A stretch of DNA of 64,000 bases from Acidimicrobiaceae bacterium (GCA_009837445.1 VXTM01000052.1:1-64000); one strand, 5' to 3'. Counted from the first letter of the stretch, positions 34,318 to 44,754 are shown. Notes: a model not told the origin generated them from the sequence alone. Numbers and translations are program-made.

Positions 34318-34859
34318 TGCCGCTGACCGTCCTCACGGGCGGGGTGCGCTGCGGCAAGTCGGCCGCGGCGTCGGCTGCGGCCTCGGCGGGCAGCGTGCCG
34401 GTGGTGTTCGTGGCCACCGCCGAGCCGGGCGACGAGGACATGGCCGCCCGTATTGGGCGTCACCGGGCCGACCGGCCGTCCGGCTGGACCACTCTGGAGG
34501 CGCCCCGGGATCTTCGCGCCGCGGTGGACTCGGTCGACCCGGACGTGACGCTTGTCATCGACTGTCTCGGCTTGTGGGTGACCAACCGGATGCTGGATGA
34601 ACCCCCGGCAGCTGGCGACGAGCTGGTGGCGGAGGCCGCAGGTCTGGCTCAAGAGTTGGCGGCCCGGCCAGGCCGGGCGCTCGTCGTCACCAATGAGGTC
34701 GGCTCGGGGGTGGTGCCGCCCACGCCGCTAGGACGCGACTTCCGGGATCTGCTGGGACTGGTCAATCAGGCGATGGTCCAGGCGGCGGACGATGCCTACC
34801 TGGTAGTGGCGGGCCGGCTGCTTCCCCTCATCGATCCGGCTGCCGCGCCGCGGGACTGA
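34317..34859 (+). CDS. cobU: Adenosylcobinamide kinase / guanylyltransferase
   Basis: A 180-residue bifunctional enzyme. The P-loop is TGGVRCGKSAAA (about residues 7-18), VFVATAEPGDEDMAARIGRHRADRP carries the nucleotide-binding His region, and VVTNEVGSGVVPPTPLGRDFRDLLGLVNQ is the family C-terminal signature. It phosphorylates adenosylcobinamide and then adds GMP to make AdoCbi-GDP. It shares one base with the cobO stop codon, and cobT follows after 11 nt. Confidence 0.94.
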   Translation: MPLTVLTGGVRCGKSAAASAAASAGSVPVVFVATAEPGDEDMAARIGRHRADRPSGWTTLEAPRDLRAAVDSVDPDVTLVIDCLGLWVTNRMLDEPPAAGDELVAEAAGLAQELAARPGRALVVTNEVGSGVVPPTPLGRDFRDLLGLVNQAMVQAADDAYLVVAGRLLPLIDPAAAPRD

Positions 34860-34870
34860 AGTAGAGACCA

Positions 34871-35872
34871 GTGACCGTGGCGGGCGGCGTCCTGGCCGGG
34901 CTGCTCGCGGAGCTTCCGGGGCTGGACCGTGACGCACGGGATCAGGTGGCGGCCCGGGCCGCGACCGTGCTGCGCCCCGCCGGTGCCTTCGCCCGCCTCG
35001 ACGCGGTGGCCTCGTGGTTGGCGGGATGGCAGGGTACGGCCACGCCGGGCGTTCAACGGCCCCATGTCGCTGTGTTCGCGGCCGACCACGGCGTCGCCGT
35101 CGACGGCGTGAGCGCCTACCCGGCCGACGTGACTGCGGCCATGGTCGAGGCCATCCGCAGCGGCGTGGCCACCATCACCGTTCTCGTCCGCGAGGCCGGC
35201 GCCACCTTGGAGCTGTTCGATGTAGGGGTGGGGCGGCCTACGGGCAACATCCGGGTCACCGACGCAATGAGCGTCGAGGAGTTCGACGAGGCCGCGGCGG
35301 CGGGCGCGACCGCGGTCGAATCGGTCGACGCCGATCTGCTGGTGGTGGGAGAGATCGGGATCGGCAACACCACTGCAGCCGCAGCTGTCGCGGCGGCCGC
35401 CCTAGGTGGCGATGCCGCTGGCTGGGTCGGTCCGGGCACTGGCGTGGTCGGTGCCGCGCTGACTCACAAGTGCGACGTCGTTCAGGCCGCGCTCGACCGG
35501 GTGGGTCCGGTCGCACCCCTCGAAGCGCTCCGGCGCCTCGGCGGCCGGGAGCTGGCCGCCATGGCCGGAGCGGTGGCCGCGGCCCGCCGGCGTCGGCTTC
35601 CGGTGGTGCTCGACGGGTTCATTGCCGGCGCCGCGGTTGCCCCGCTGGAGGTGGCCCGCCCCGGCAGCCTCGACCACTGCATCGCGGGGCACTGCTCGGC
35701 CGAGCCGGGTCACCAGCGGCTGCTGGAGGTGCTGGGACTCGATCCGCTCATGCAACTTGACCTGCGGCTGGGGGAGGGGTCGGGCGCGCTGGTGGCCGTG
35801 CCGATCATCCGCATGGCTGCGGCCGCGGTGGCGGAAGTAGCGACCTTCGAGGAGTGGGGACTGCAACCGTGA
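34871..35872 (+). CDS. cobT: Nicotinate-nucleotide:DMB phosphoribosyltransferase CobT
   Basis: 333 residues with the CobT signatures VAVFAADHGVAVDGVSAYPADVTAAMV (about residues 65-91), VGEIGIGNTTAAAAV (about 160-174) and, near the C terminus, LRLGEGSGALVAVP with the catalytic Glu. It makes alpha-ribazole phosphate from dimethylbenzimidazole and nicotinate mononucleotide, the lower ligand precursor of cobalamin. GTG start without a strong ribosome binding site. It sits between cobU and cobS, as in salvage operons. Confidence 0.94.
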   Translation: MTVAGGVLAGLLAELPGLDRDARDQVAARAATVLRPAGAFARLDAVASWLAGWQGTATPGVQRPHVAVFAADHGVAVDGVSAYPADVTAAMVEAIRSGVATITVLVREAGATLELFDVGVGRPTGNIRVTDAMSVEEFDEAAAAGATAVESVDADLLVVGEIGIGNTTAAAAVAAAALGGDAAGWVGPGTGVVGAALTHKCDVVQAALDRVGPVAPLEALRRLGGRELAAMAGAVAAARRRRLPVVLDGFIAGAAVAPLEVARPGSLDHCIAGHCSAEPGHQRLLEVLGLDPLMQLDLRLGEGSGALVAVPIIRMAAAAVAEVATFEEWGLQP

Positions 35873-35891
35873 CGCCGCGGCAGGACACACC

Positions 35892-36635
35892 GTGAGCCTG
35901 CGGCGGGCTTGGGCCTTCCTGACCCGCCTGCCCGGCGGCGCCCATCCCGAGACCGACCGGGAGCTGGGCCGAAGCGTCCCGTGGTTCCCGCTGGTCGGCG
36001 CGGTGGTGGGCGCGGTGTCCGGCGGGGTCTATTGGGCCCTCCACGGCCCGCTGGGAGGGACCGTCGCCGCCGTGCTGGCCGTCGCAGCCGGCGTCATCGC
36101 AACCGGCGGCTTCCACGAGGACGGCCTGGCCGACACCGCCGATGCCCTCGGCGGGTCGACCCGAGAGCAGCGCCTGGAGATCATGAAGGACTCCCGAGTC
36201 GGCGCCTTCGGGGTCCTTGCGCTGGTGTTGTCCACGCTGGTGCGGGTGTTCGCGGTCTCGTCGCTGGCCGCGGTCGATGGTCTGGTGGCGCTGGTGGCGG
36301 CCCACACCGTGGGCCGCTCGACGGCGGTGGCGACCATGGGTCTGGTGCCGGCAGCCGTCGGCAGTGGGCTTGGCCACAGCTACACCGAGCATCTGCCCCG
36401 CGCCTGGACGGCCGTCGCGGTTATCGCCTCCTCAGCGGTCGCAGCCGGTCTCGGACCCGCCGGCGCGGTCGCACTCCTGAGCGCGGCGGCTGGAGCGGCA
36501 ACCGTAGGACTGATCGCACGGCGGGCCTTCGGCGGGACCACCGGCGATGTGCTCGGCGCGATCGAACAGGTCGGCGAGATGGCTGTCCTCGTGTCAGTCG
36601 CAGGCCTGGTGGCCACCTACGGCTGGTCCTGGTGA
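35892..36635 (+). CDS. cobS: Adenosylcobinamide-GDP ribazoletransferase CobS
   Basis: A 247-residue membrane enzyme joining AdoCbi-GDP and alpha-ribazole (phosphate). Conserved GGFHEDGLADTADALGGSTREQRLEIMKDSRVGAFG (about residues 74-109) contains the Asp-rich metal-binding motif. Six or so hydrophobic helices predict the inner membrane, with RRAFGGTTGDVLGAIEQVGE near the end. It is the last gene of the riboswitch operon; cobD/cbiB and the corrin-ring genes are absent from the window, so the operon is for uptake and late assembly. Confidence 0.93.
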   Translation: MSLRRAWAFLTRLPGGAHPETDRELGRSVPWFPLVGAVVGAVSGGVYWALHGPLGGTVAAVLAVAAGVIATGGFHEDGLADTADALGGSTREQRLEIMKDSRVGAFGVLALVLSTLVRVFAVSSLAAVDGLVALVAAHTVGRSTAVATMGLVPAAVGSGLGHSYTEHLPRAWTAVAVIASSAVAAGLGPAGAVALLSAAAGAATVGLIARRAFGGTTGDVLGAIEQVGEMAVLVSVAGLVATYGWSW

Positions 36636-36637
36636 AA

Positions 36638-36652
36638 CCCGGCTGATCCGGG
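36638..36652. terminator. Short hairpin between convergent genes
   Basis: CCCGG-CTGAT-CCGGG forms a 5-bp stem just past the cobS stop and before the convergent SDR stop. There is no T-run, so if it terminates transcription it does so weakly or with Rho. Confidence 0.3.
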
Positions 36653-36659
36653 CAGGTAT

Positions 36660-37577
36660 TCAGGGCCGGGGGCTGTGGACCCGGCCGAAGGTGTAGGCGT
36701 CGGGCCAGCCGCGGCCGGCGACGCTCTGCTCCTGGCGGGAGATGATGTCGGGCAGGTCCTCGGGCTGCCAACCGTCGACCAGACTCTCGCCGAGCAGGTC
36801 GAACACCGGCCGGCGAAGCTCGACGAGGAGTTGGAGGCTGAAGGCGATGCGACCGGTCAACCGGTCCGGGTCGCCGGTGCAGAGGGCCAGCGCGGCCTCC
36901 GCCATTGTCTCAAGGGGCTCGAGCATCACGCCCTCCACCCACCCCGCCGCGACCAGCGACGGAGTGGCGATGGCTCCCTGCGGCGCCAGAGCGTTGACCG
37001 CGATGCCCTGGCCCTCGCACTCGCTGGCCACCGATACGGTCAGCCGGTTCAGAGCCGCCTTGGTGGCGCCGTACATCGCGCCCGCCTTGGAGGGCTTGTT
37101 GGTCGGGAACGGCGGCCCCGGCGGGAGCTCGGCCGAGAACGTGGTGAGGTTCAGGATCGCCCCGTGCCCACGCTCGCGCATCCCGCCGATCACCTCAGCG
37201 GTCAGCAGCCACGGCGCCCACAGATTCACCTGCAGGGCCCGCTCGAGGCGCCCGGCCGGCACGGACTCGAACGACCCGTAGCCGCCGACGGCCGCTTTGT
37301 TGACCAGGATGTCGACGGGGCCGAGCGCAGCCTCGGTCCGCTCCACCAGCTTCGTGCGGGCCCCGTGGGGATCGCTGAGATCCGACGGCAGCACCACGCA
37401 CTGGCCGCCTGACTCGCGGATCCGGTCCTGGGTCGCCTCGAGGCCGTCGACGCTGCGGGCCGTGATCGCTACCCGGGCCCCCTCAGCGGCGAGGCGCAGC
37501 GCGATCGCGGTACCGGTGCCACCCTTGCTGGCGCCGGTGACCAGCGCCACCTGCCCCTCGCATTGCCGCTGAGACAT
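36660..37577 (-). CDS. Short-chain dehydrogenase/reductase
   Basis: A 305-residue SDR with an N-terminal cofactor loop VTGASKGGTGTAIALRLA (about residues 13-30), an NKAA motif in place of the usual NNAG (about 93-96), and a YGATK active site (Tyr and Lys, about 169-173). The C terminus carries an extra 50 residues with RPVFDLLGESLVDGWQP. The cofactor is probably NADP(H), judged from the Lys/Arg after the glycine loop and strand 2 ITARS. The substrate is unknown. AGGAGG lies 4 nt before the ATG. It is divergent from the AIM24-like gene. Confidence 0.88.
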   Translation of the reverse strand: MSQRQCEGQVALVTGASKGGTGTAIALRLAAEGARVAITARSVDGLEATQDRIRESGGQCVVLPSDLSDPHGARTKLVERTEAALGPVDILVNKAAVGGYGSFESVPAGRLERALQVNLWAPWLLTAEVIGGMRERGHGAILNLTTFSAELPPGPPFPTNKPSKAGAMYGATKAALNRLTVSVASECEGQGIAVNALAPQGAIATPSLVAAGWVEGVMLEPLETMAEAALALCTGDPDRLTGRIAFSLQLLVELRRPVFDLLGESLVDGWQPEDLPDIISRQEQSVAGRGWPDAYTFGRVHSPRP

Positions 37578-37680
37578 CGGGCCTCCTTGAACGTGACGAA
37601 CCGCGCCTCGAGGATCGACTGACTCTTACTATGCGTCGGTTAGCCTCGCCGCAGCGGGCCCCGACACCCAGGAGGCAGCC

Positions 37681-38466
37681 ATGCGGAGCCACGAAATCGA
37701 CTACCAGATCTACGGCGACGACCTCCAGTTCGTGGAGATCGAGCTGGATCCCGGAGAGATCGTCGTCGCCGAGGCCGGCGCCATGATGTACATGGAGCAG
37801 GGCATCACGTTCGAGGCCAAGATGGGCGACGGCTCCGATCCCGACCAGGGCGGCTGGGGCAAGCTCAAGTCGGCCGCCAAGCGGGGGCTCACCGGTGAGG
37901 GCCTGTTCATGACCCACTTCATGAACAGCGCGCCCCAGGGCAAGCAGCGGGTGGCTATGGCCGCGCCCTATCCCGGCAAGATCCTGCCTATCAATCTGGC
38001 CGCGGCCGGCGGGCAACTCATCGCCCAGAAGGACGCGTTCCTGTGCGCGGCGTCGGGCACCAAGCTCGACATCGTCTTCAACCGCAAGTTCGGCACGGGT
38101 CTGTTCGGCGGGGAGGGCTTCATCCTGCAGTCCATCTCCGGCGACGGCCTGGCCTTCATGCACGCCGGCGGCACCATCATCGAGAAGCAACTCCAGGGCG
38201 AGACCATGCGGGTCGATACCGGCTGCATCGTGGCTTTCCAGCCCCAGATCCAGTACTCGATCGAGCGAGCCGGCAACCTCAAGTCGATGGTGTTCGGCGG
38301 CGAGGGCCTGTTCCTGGCCACCCTCACCGGTGTGGGCCGGGTGTGGCTCCAGTCGCTTCCGTTCAACCGGTTTGCCGACCGGGTGCTGGCCAACATCAGG
38401 CCCGGCGGTTCTCAGGGCGAGGGCTCGGTCATCGGCGGCCTGCAAAGCGTGTTCGAGCGCCGTTGA
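37681..38466 (+). CDS. AIM24/TIGR00266 family protein
   Basis: A 261-residue beta-rich protein of the widespread AIM24-like family: [35 protein letters not shown] at the N terminus, [32 protein letters not shown] in the middle, and [16 protein letters not shown] at the end. The family is related to a mitochondrial AIM24 protein and has no settled biochemical role. AGGAGG 5 nt upstream fixes the ATG. A TAGCCT box at about 37639 could be its -10. Confidence 0.9.
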   Translation: MRSHEIDYQIYGDDLQFVEIELDPGEIVVAEAGAMMYMEQGITFEAKMGDGSDPDQGGWGKLKSAAKRGLTGEGLFMTHFMNSAPQGKQRVAMAAPYPGKILPINLAAAGGQLIAQKDAFLCAASGTKLDIVFNRKFGTGLFGGEGFILQSISGDGLAFMHAGGTIIEKQLQGETMRVDTGCIVAFQPQIQYSIERAGNLKSMVFGGEGLFLATLTGVGRVWLQSLPFNRFADRVLANIRPGGSQGEGSVIGGLQSVFERR

Positions 38467-38510
38467 GCGGCCGCGCCGACGGGCTGGACCGCAGCCGGCG
38501 GCGCGCTCGA

Positions 38511-39343
38511 TCAGACGATCGGGATGTCGAAGGAACCGAGCGGACCGAAGTCGAAGCGGAACTCGTCGCCCGGCGACACCGCCATCGGCCGCGTGAACGA
38601 GCCCGACAGGATCACCTGGCCGGCCCGCAGCGACAGGCCCTGCTCGGCGTAGCGGCGGGCCAGCCACACGATGCCGTTGGCGGGATGATCGAGCACTCCC
38701 GCAGCTAGCCCGGTCTCCTCGACGGTGCCGTTGCGGTGGGCGATGGCGCCCACCCAGCGCAGATCCAGATCGCGGGGACCGACCGGAAGGCCGCCGGTGA
38801 CGATCCCGGCGTCGGCCGCGTTGTCGGCGATGGTGTCCACCACGGTGCGGGTGCGGCTGGTGGCTGGATCGGTGCGGGGCGTCCGGGAGGCGATCAGCTC
38901 CACCGCCGCGGTGACATGATCGGTGGCGTCGAGCACGTCGTCGACCTTGAGGCCGGCGCCGTAGAGATCGTCGGCCAGCACGAAGGCCAACTCCACCTCG
39001 AGGCGAAGGTCGCAGAAGTCGGCGGCCGTGATGGGCTCGCCGGGGGCGAACACCATGGCGTCGGTCAGGAAGCCGGAGTCTGGGGTGTCGATGCTCATGG
39101 CCTGCTGCATGGCCCGGCTGGTGAGCCCGATCTTGTTGCCGACCACCTGCTCGCCCCTTCCCAGCCGGATGTCGAGCCAGGCGGCCTGCACCCGGTAGGC
39201 CTCGTCGACGGTCATGTGCGGGTGGACGCCGGTGGTCTGGCGGACCTGCCTGCGCTCGCGCTCGGCAGTGTCGAGCAGTTCAGCCTCAGCCCGGATCTCG
39301 GCGTCGGTGAGCCCGGCGGCGCCTTCCGCCCCGGGACGGTCGT

Positions 39344-39347
<4 letters not shown>
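38511..39347 (-). CDS. hpaH: 2-oxo-hept-3-ene-1,7-dioate hydratase-like (HpaH/MhpD family)
   Basis: A 278-residue hydratase/decarboxylase family protein. Landmarks are VGNKIGLTSRAMQQAMSIDTPDSGFLTDAMVF (about residues 69-100), LRLEVELAFVLADDLYG with metal-binding Glu residues, VTAAVELIASR, and VILSGSFTRPMAVSPGDEFRFDFGPLGSFDI at the C terminus. In the homoprotocatechuate pathway HpaH adds water to 2-oxohept-3-enedioate before aldol cleavage. The GTG start overlaps the quinone oxidoreductase stop (GTGA). Placement beside hpaF/hpaE-like genes supports this over the mhpD or decarboxylase alternatives. Confidence 0.82.
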
Positions 39348-40333
<986 letters not shown>

Positions 40334-40440
40334 GTTCGCGCCTCCCGCACTAGGTCCGGCCAGAGGCTAGGGGATGCCGGTCCGGCGGGCGCTGCGTGCG
40401 TCCGCTTGCTCGCACGGGCTTCGCCCGGCAATGCAACCGT

Positions 40441-41310
40441 CTAGGAGACGGGCTCATCGCGGATCGGGTTGCGCAGCGTCCCGATCTCGGGGACGGCCAC
40501 CTCCACGACGTCGCCGGGCTTCAGCCACCGCGGTGGGTCGAAGCGGGCGCCGGCGCCGGTGGGGGTGCCGGTGAAGATCACGTCGCCGGCGTCGAGGCCC
40601 ACGAACGTGGACAGGTAGTGGATCTGGTACTCGATGCTGAAGTGCATGTTGGAGGCCAGGTCGTCCTGGCGTAGTTCGCCGTTCACCTTGGTGGTGAGGT
40701 GCAGGTCGCCCAGCGCGCCGATCTCGTCGATGGTCACCAGCCACGGCCCGAGCGAACCGCTGCGGTGCCAGTTCTTGCCCTGGGTGACGTTGAAGCGGCC
40801 GTGCCGTATCCAGTCCCGGATGGTGCCCTCGTTGCCCAGGCTCACTCCGGCGATGTGGCTGCGGGCCTGCTCGACGGGGATGCGGCGCCCGCCAGTGCCG
40901 ATCACGACGACGATCTCGCCCTCGTAGTCGAGTTGCTCGGACTCCGGGGGTCGCAGCAGGGGCTGCTCGTGGCCGACCAGCGTCTCGGGGAAGCGCACGA
41001 ACACGCTCGGGTAGGAGTCGCGGCGCTCCTCGGCGTACTCGGCACCCCGCCCGCCGTAGTTCACGCCGATGCAGATGATCTTCCCGGGGCGCGGGATCAG
41101 GCGCTCGAAGGCGATGTCAGCGAGATCGTGGTCGAAGGCGGTGCCGGAGCCCGCCCAGCGGGCAGCCTCATCGAGGCGGCCCTGGGCGATCAGGTTGCTG
41201 AGGTCGGTCACGCCGTCGAGGCGGGAAGCGAGGTCGATCACCCCGGTGCCGTCCGGCGTGAGTACCCCGAACGACGGGTCTGCGTGGGCGGTGTAGCTGA
41301 GCAAGCGCAT
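40441..41310 (-). CDS. Fumarylacetoacetate hydrolase family protein (HpaG-like candidate)
   Basis: A 289-residue FAH-family protein. After a divergent N terminus, KIICIGVNYGGRGAEYAEER (about residues 86-105) precedes the metal site LDYEGEIVVVIG (about 137-148), then VSLGNEGTIRDWI and DVIFTGTPTGAGARFDPPRWLKPGDVVEVAVPEIGTLRNP. The family includes acylpyruvases, FAH and HpaG, the decarboxylase/isomerase of the homoprotocatechuate route. Its divergent neighbour is hpaF, so HpaG-like function is plausible but unproved. ATG 41310 is chosen because the longer frame is poor in conserved residues. Confidence 0.8.
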   Translation of the reverse strand: MRLLSYTAHADPSFGVLTPDGTGVIDLASRLDGVTDLSNLIAQGRLDEAARWAGSGTAFDHDLADIAFERLIPRPGKIICIGVNYGGRGAEYAEERRDSYPSVFVRFPETLVGHEQPLLRPPESEQLDYEGEIVVVIGTGGRRIPVEQARSHIAGVSLGNEGTIRDWIRHGRFNVTQGKNWHRSGSLGPWLVTIDEIGALGDLHLTTKVNGELRQDDLASNMHFSIEYQIHYLSTFVGLDAGDVIFTGTPTGAGARFDPPRWLKPGDVVEVAVPEIGTLRNPIRDEPVS

Positions 41311-41371
41311 GGGTGTCGGTGGGAATCGGCGGAGGGACAGAACCGTACAATCGTGGCGGACGGGACCGCCC

Positions 41372-41767
41372 ATGCCTCACATCATCATCGAACACTCCGC
41401 CAATCTGGCCGCCCTGACCGACGTGGACGCCCTCGTGGCGGCCGTCCACCAGGCGGCCCTCGACGACGGCCTGCCCGCCCTCGACGCCCTCCGGACCAGG
41501 ACCGCGCCCCGCGACCACTACCGCATCGCCGACGGCGACCCAGCCTACGGATTCGTCTATGTGACCGCCCGGATCGGTCCCGGCCGGGAACCGGAGGTGA
41601 TCGAGCGGTTCCTGAGGAGGCTGATCGACACCGTCGATGAGGCGCTGGCACCGCTGCAGGCCGACCATCCGGTGGCCATCAGCGCCGAGGTCCAACTCAT
41701 CGACCCGACGATGCGCATCAACCGCAACCACATCCGCGGCCACCTCGCCGAGCCCGGTGGCACCTAG
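41372..41767 (+). CDS. hpaF: 5-carboxymethyl-2-hydroxymuconate isomerase (HpaF)
   Basis: A 131-residue tautomerase-superfamily protein starting Met-Pro-His-Ile-Ile-Ile-Glu-His-Ser; removal of Met would expose the catalytic N-terminal proline. The ending RINRNHIRGHLAE is conserved in HpaF/CHMI. It isomerises 5-carboxymethyl-2-hydroxymuconate in homoprotocatechuate meta-cleavage. A TACAAT box (41346-41351) lies about 20 nt upstream, and the FAH gene is divergent. hpaE follows after 31 nt. Confidence 0.88.
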   Translation: MPHIIIEHSANLAALTDVDALVAAVHQAALDDGLPALDALRTRTAPRDHYRIADGDPAYGFVYVTARIGPGREPEVIERFLRRLIDTVDEALAPLQADHPVAISAEVQLIDPTMRINRNHIRGHLAEPGGT

Positions 41768-41798
41768 CCTCGGATCCGGCGCCGACGGGAGACGCACG

Positions 41799-43325
41799 AT
41801 GGTCACCACCGCCAGCTTCGAGGAGAACCTCGCCGCCGCCGGGCGGCATCTGGCTCGTTTCGCGGCCGAGCCGACGCTGCACCTGATCGGCGGCGAGGCT
41901 GCTGCCAGCGGCTCGGGCGAGACGTTCGCCAACGCATCTCCTATCGACGGGATGCACCTGGGGGATGTGGCAGCAGGAGACGCCGCGGACCTCGACGCCG
42001 CGGCTACAGCCGCCCGGGAGAGCTTCGACGCCTGGTCGCGTACGCCGGGCGAGCAGCGTAAGCGGATCCTCCACGCGGTGGCTGACGCCATCGTGGCCCG
42101 CGCCGGCGAGATCGCGGTCGTGGAGTCGGTCGACACCGGCCAGGCCATCCGCTTCATGTCCTCGGCCGCGCTGCGGGGCGCGGAGAACTTCAGGTTCTTC
42201 GCCGACCGGGCCCCGGCGGCCTCCGACGGCCTGGCCCTGCCGTCGGCGCATCATCTCAACTACACCAGCCGCCGCGCCGTCGGACCCGTTGGTGTGATCA
42301 CGCCATGGAACACGCCGTTCATGCTGTCCACCTGGAAGATCGCCCCCGCGCTGGCCGCCGGCTGCACAGTGGTGCACAAGCCGGCCGAGTGGAGCCCGCT
42401 CACGGCCTGCTTGCTCGCTGAGATCGCCCTCGACGCGGGTCTGCCCCCTGGGGTGCTCAACGTGGTGCACGGCATGGGCGAGACCGCGGGCCGGGCCCTC
42501 ACCGAGCACCCCGACATCGCAGCCATCGCCTTCGTGGGCGAGTCGGCCACCGGGTCGGCCATCCAGGCCCAGTCGGCGGCCACCCTCAAGCGGCTCCACT
42601 TCGAGCTCGGCGGCAAGAACCCGGTGATTGTCTTCGACGACGCCGACCTCGACCGGGCCCTCGACGCGGTGGTGTTCATGATCTACAGCCTCAACGGCGA
42701 GCGCTGCACCAGCTCCAGCCGCCTGCTGGTGCAGGGCAGCATCTACGACGGTTTCGTCGAGCGCCTGGCGGCCAAGCTACGCAGCATCCCGGTCGGCCAC
42801 CCCCTCGACCCCGCCACCGTGATCGGTCCGCTCATCCACCGGCGCCACTGCGACAAGGTGCGCAGCTACATCGAGCTGGCCTCGGCCGAGGGCGCCGCCG
42901 TGGTGGAGGGCACCGGATGGAACGACGCACCCGAGGACGGTAACTTCGTGGCGCCGGTGCTGTTCACCGGGGCCACCAACAACATGCGCATCGCCCGCGA
43001 GGAGATCTTCGGCCCGGCGCTCACCGCCATCGCCTTCGACGACGAGGCCGACGCCGTCGCCACTGCCAACGACACCGACTACGGGCTGGCCGCCTACGTG
43101 TGGACCGGCGACGTGGGTCGGGCCCACCGGGTGGCTGGCGCGGTGGACGCGGGCATGGTGTGGGTCAACTCCCAGAACGTCCGCCACCTGCCGACCCCGT
43201 TCGGCGGGACCAAGCGCAGCGGCATCGGCCGCGACGGCGGCGACTGGAGCTTCGACTTCTACATGGAGACCAAGAACGTGGCCGTCGCCCACGGCGACCA
43301 CCCCATCCCCAAACTGGGAGGCTGA
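41799..43325 (+). CDS. hpaE: 5-carboxymethyl-2-hydroxymuconate semialdehyde dehydrogenase (HpaE)
   Basis: A 508-residue NAD-dependent aldehyde dehydrogenase. GVITPWNTPFMLSTWKIAPALAAGCTVVHKPAEWSP binds NAD, FELGGKNPVIVFDDADL contains the general-base Glu, NGERCTSSSRLLV contains the catalytic Cys, and EEIFGPALTAI and PFGGTKRSGIGRDGGDWSFDFYMETKNV close the protein. The C-terminal WSFDFYMETKNV and position after hpaF fit HpaE, which oxidises CHMS. GGGAGA lies just before the ATG. Confidence 0.88.
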   Translation: MVTTASFEENLAAAGRHLARFAAEPTLHLIGGEAAASGSGETFANASPIDGMHLGDVAAGDAADLDAAATAARESFDAWSRTPGEQRKRILHAVADAIVARAGEIAVVESVDTGQAIRFMSSAALRGAENFRFFADRAPAASDGLALPSAHHLNYTSRRAVGPVGVITPWNTPFMLSTWKIAPALAAGCTVVHKPAEWSPLTACLLAEIALDAGLPPGVLNVVHGMGETAGRALTEHPDIAAIAFVGESATGSAIQAQSAATLKRLHFELGGKNPVIVFDDADLDRALDAVVFMIYSLNGERCTSSSRLLVQGSIYDGFVERLAAKLRSIPVGHPLDPATVIGPLIHRRHCDKVRSYIELASAEGAAVVEGTGWNDAPEDGNFVAPVLFTGATNNMRIAREEIFGPALTAIAFDDEADAVATANDTDYGLAAYVWTGDVGRAHRVAGAVDAGMVWVNSQNVRHLPTPFGGTKRSGIGRDGGDWSFDFYMETKNVAVAHGDHPIPKLGG

Positions 43326-43329
43326 GACA

Positions 43330-44754
43330 ATGCAGACGCAGATGCTTATCGGCGGGAGCTGGCAGGACGGCCGGGCCGAGCGGATCGAGGTGCTCGATCC
43401 CGCCACCGGCGACGGCATCGCCGAAGTGGCCGCCGGCGGCCCGGCCGAGGCCGTCGCGGCCTGCGACGCGGCCGCCGCCGCGCAACCGGGCTGGGCTGCG
43501 ACCGCGCCCCGGGCCCGCTCCGAGATCCTGCGGGACTGTCACCGGATCCTCATGGAGCACACCGACGAGCTGGCCGATCTGATCACCCTCGAGCACGGCA
43601 AGCCCCGAGCCGACGCGGTCGGCGAGGTGGCCTACGCGGCCGAGTTCTTCCGCTGGAACGCCGAGGAGACGGTGCGCATCCACGGCTCGATCAGCACCGC
43701 GCCCGCCGGCGACAAGCGGATCATCACGCTCCATCCTCCGGTGGGGGTGGTGGTGATGGTCACGCCGTGGAACTTCCCGGCGGCCATGATCACCCGCAAG
43801 CTGGCGCCGGCGCTGGGCGCGGGCAACGCGGTGGTGATCAAGCCGCCGAGGGAGGCGCCCCTGACTGCGCTGCGGGTCGGTGAGCTGCTGGCCGATGCGG
43901 GGGTTCCGCCAGGGGTCGTCAACCTGGTCCCGACCTCCGCTTCGGGGCCTTGGTTCGACGCCGCGGTCGACCATCCGGCCGTCCGCATGGTGTCGTTCAC
44001 GGGCTCGACGGAGGTGGGGCGGGTCCTGCTGCGCCGCTGCGCCGACCGGGTCCTCAAGACGGTGATGGAGCTGGGCGGCAACGCTCCGTTCGTGGTGTTC
44101 GCCGACGCCGATCTGGAGGCGGCTGTGGCGGGGGCGATGGTGGCCAAGATGCGCCATTCGGCCGAGACCTGCACCGCGGCCAACCGGTTCTTCGTGGAGG
44201 AGTCTGTGCACGACGAGTTCGTGGAGCGGCTGGCCGGGGCCGTGGGGTCGATGAAGGTGGGCAGCGGCTTCGACCCGGACGTGACCTGCGGTCCGATGAT
44301 CAACCCGGCCGCGATCACCAACATCGACAGGCTGGTGCAGGGCGCCATCAACGGCGGGGCCAGCGCCGTCACCGGCGGGTCGGCCATCGACGGGCCCGGG
44401 TTCTTCTACGAGCCCACCGTGCTGGGCGGGGTGGACCCGGCCGCGCCGATCACCCGCGAGGAGATCTTCGGACCGGTGGCGCCGGTGACCAGCTTCACCG
44501 ACACCGACGCCATGATCGCGGCGGCTAACGACACCGAGATGGGCCTCATCGGATACGTCTACACCGAGGACCTGGCCAAGGGCCTGAGGGTCAGCGAGCG
44601 CATCGAGGCTGGCATGGTCGGGCTCAACCGGGGCGCGGTGTCGGATCCAGCCGCCCCGTTCGGCGGCATGAAGCAGTCCGGCCTGGGCCGCGAGGGCGCC
44701 TCCGAGGGCATCTACGAGTTCTGCGAGACCCAGTACATAGCCGCCGACTGGTAG
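43330..44754 (+). CDS. Succinate-semialdehyde-type aldehyde dehydrogenase
   Basis: A 474-residue aldehyde dehydrogenase with VTPWNFPAAMITRKLAPALGAGNAVVIKPPREAP, MELGGNAPFVVF (general base Glu), HSAETCTAANRFFV (catalytic Cys) and EEIFGPVAPV. The ending is GREGASEGIYEFCETQYIAADW, as in GabD-type enzymes. It would oxidise succinate semialdehyde, the aldolase product of homoprotocatechuate degradation, to succinate. The start lies 5 nt after hpaE. The last 39 bp of this gene have a partial duplicate 16.8 kb away at 61557-61586. Confidence 0.88.
   Translation: MQTQMLIGGSWQDGRAERIEVLDPATGDGIAEVAAGGPAEAVAACDAAAAAQPGWAATAPRARSEILRDCHRILMEHTDELADLITLEHGKPRADAVGEVAYAAEFFRWNAEETVRIHGSISTAPAGDKRIITLHPPVGVVVMVTPWNFPAAMITRKLAPALGAGNAVVIKPPREAPLTALRVGELLADAGVPPGVVNLVPTSASGPWFDAAVDHPAVRMVSFTGSTEVGRVLLRRCADRVLKTVMELGGNAPFVVFADADLEAAVAGAMVAKMRHSAETCTAANRFFVEESVHDEFVERLAGAVGSMKVGSGFDPDVTCGPMINPAAITNIDRLVQGAINGGASAVTGGSAIDGPGFFYEPTVLGGVDPAAPITREEIFGPVAPVTSFTDTDAMIAAANDTEMGLIGYVYTEDLAKGLRVSERIEAGMVGLNRGAVSDPAAPFGGMKQSGLGREGASEGIYEFCETQYIAADW
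44716..44754 (+). repeat. Left copy of duplicated aldehyde dehydrogenase 3' end
   Basis: The coding end GAGTTC...CAG followed by ACATAGCCGCCGACTGGTAG is matched at 61557-61586, where the same order occurs with 9 nt deleted. The final 20 bases differ at a single position. The two copies are in direct orientation and bracket the catabolic cluster. Confidence 0.6.
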
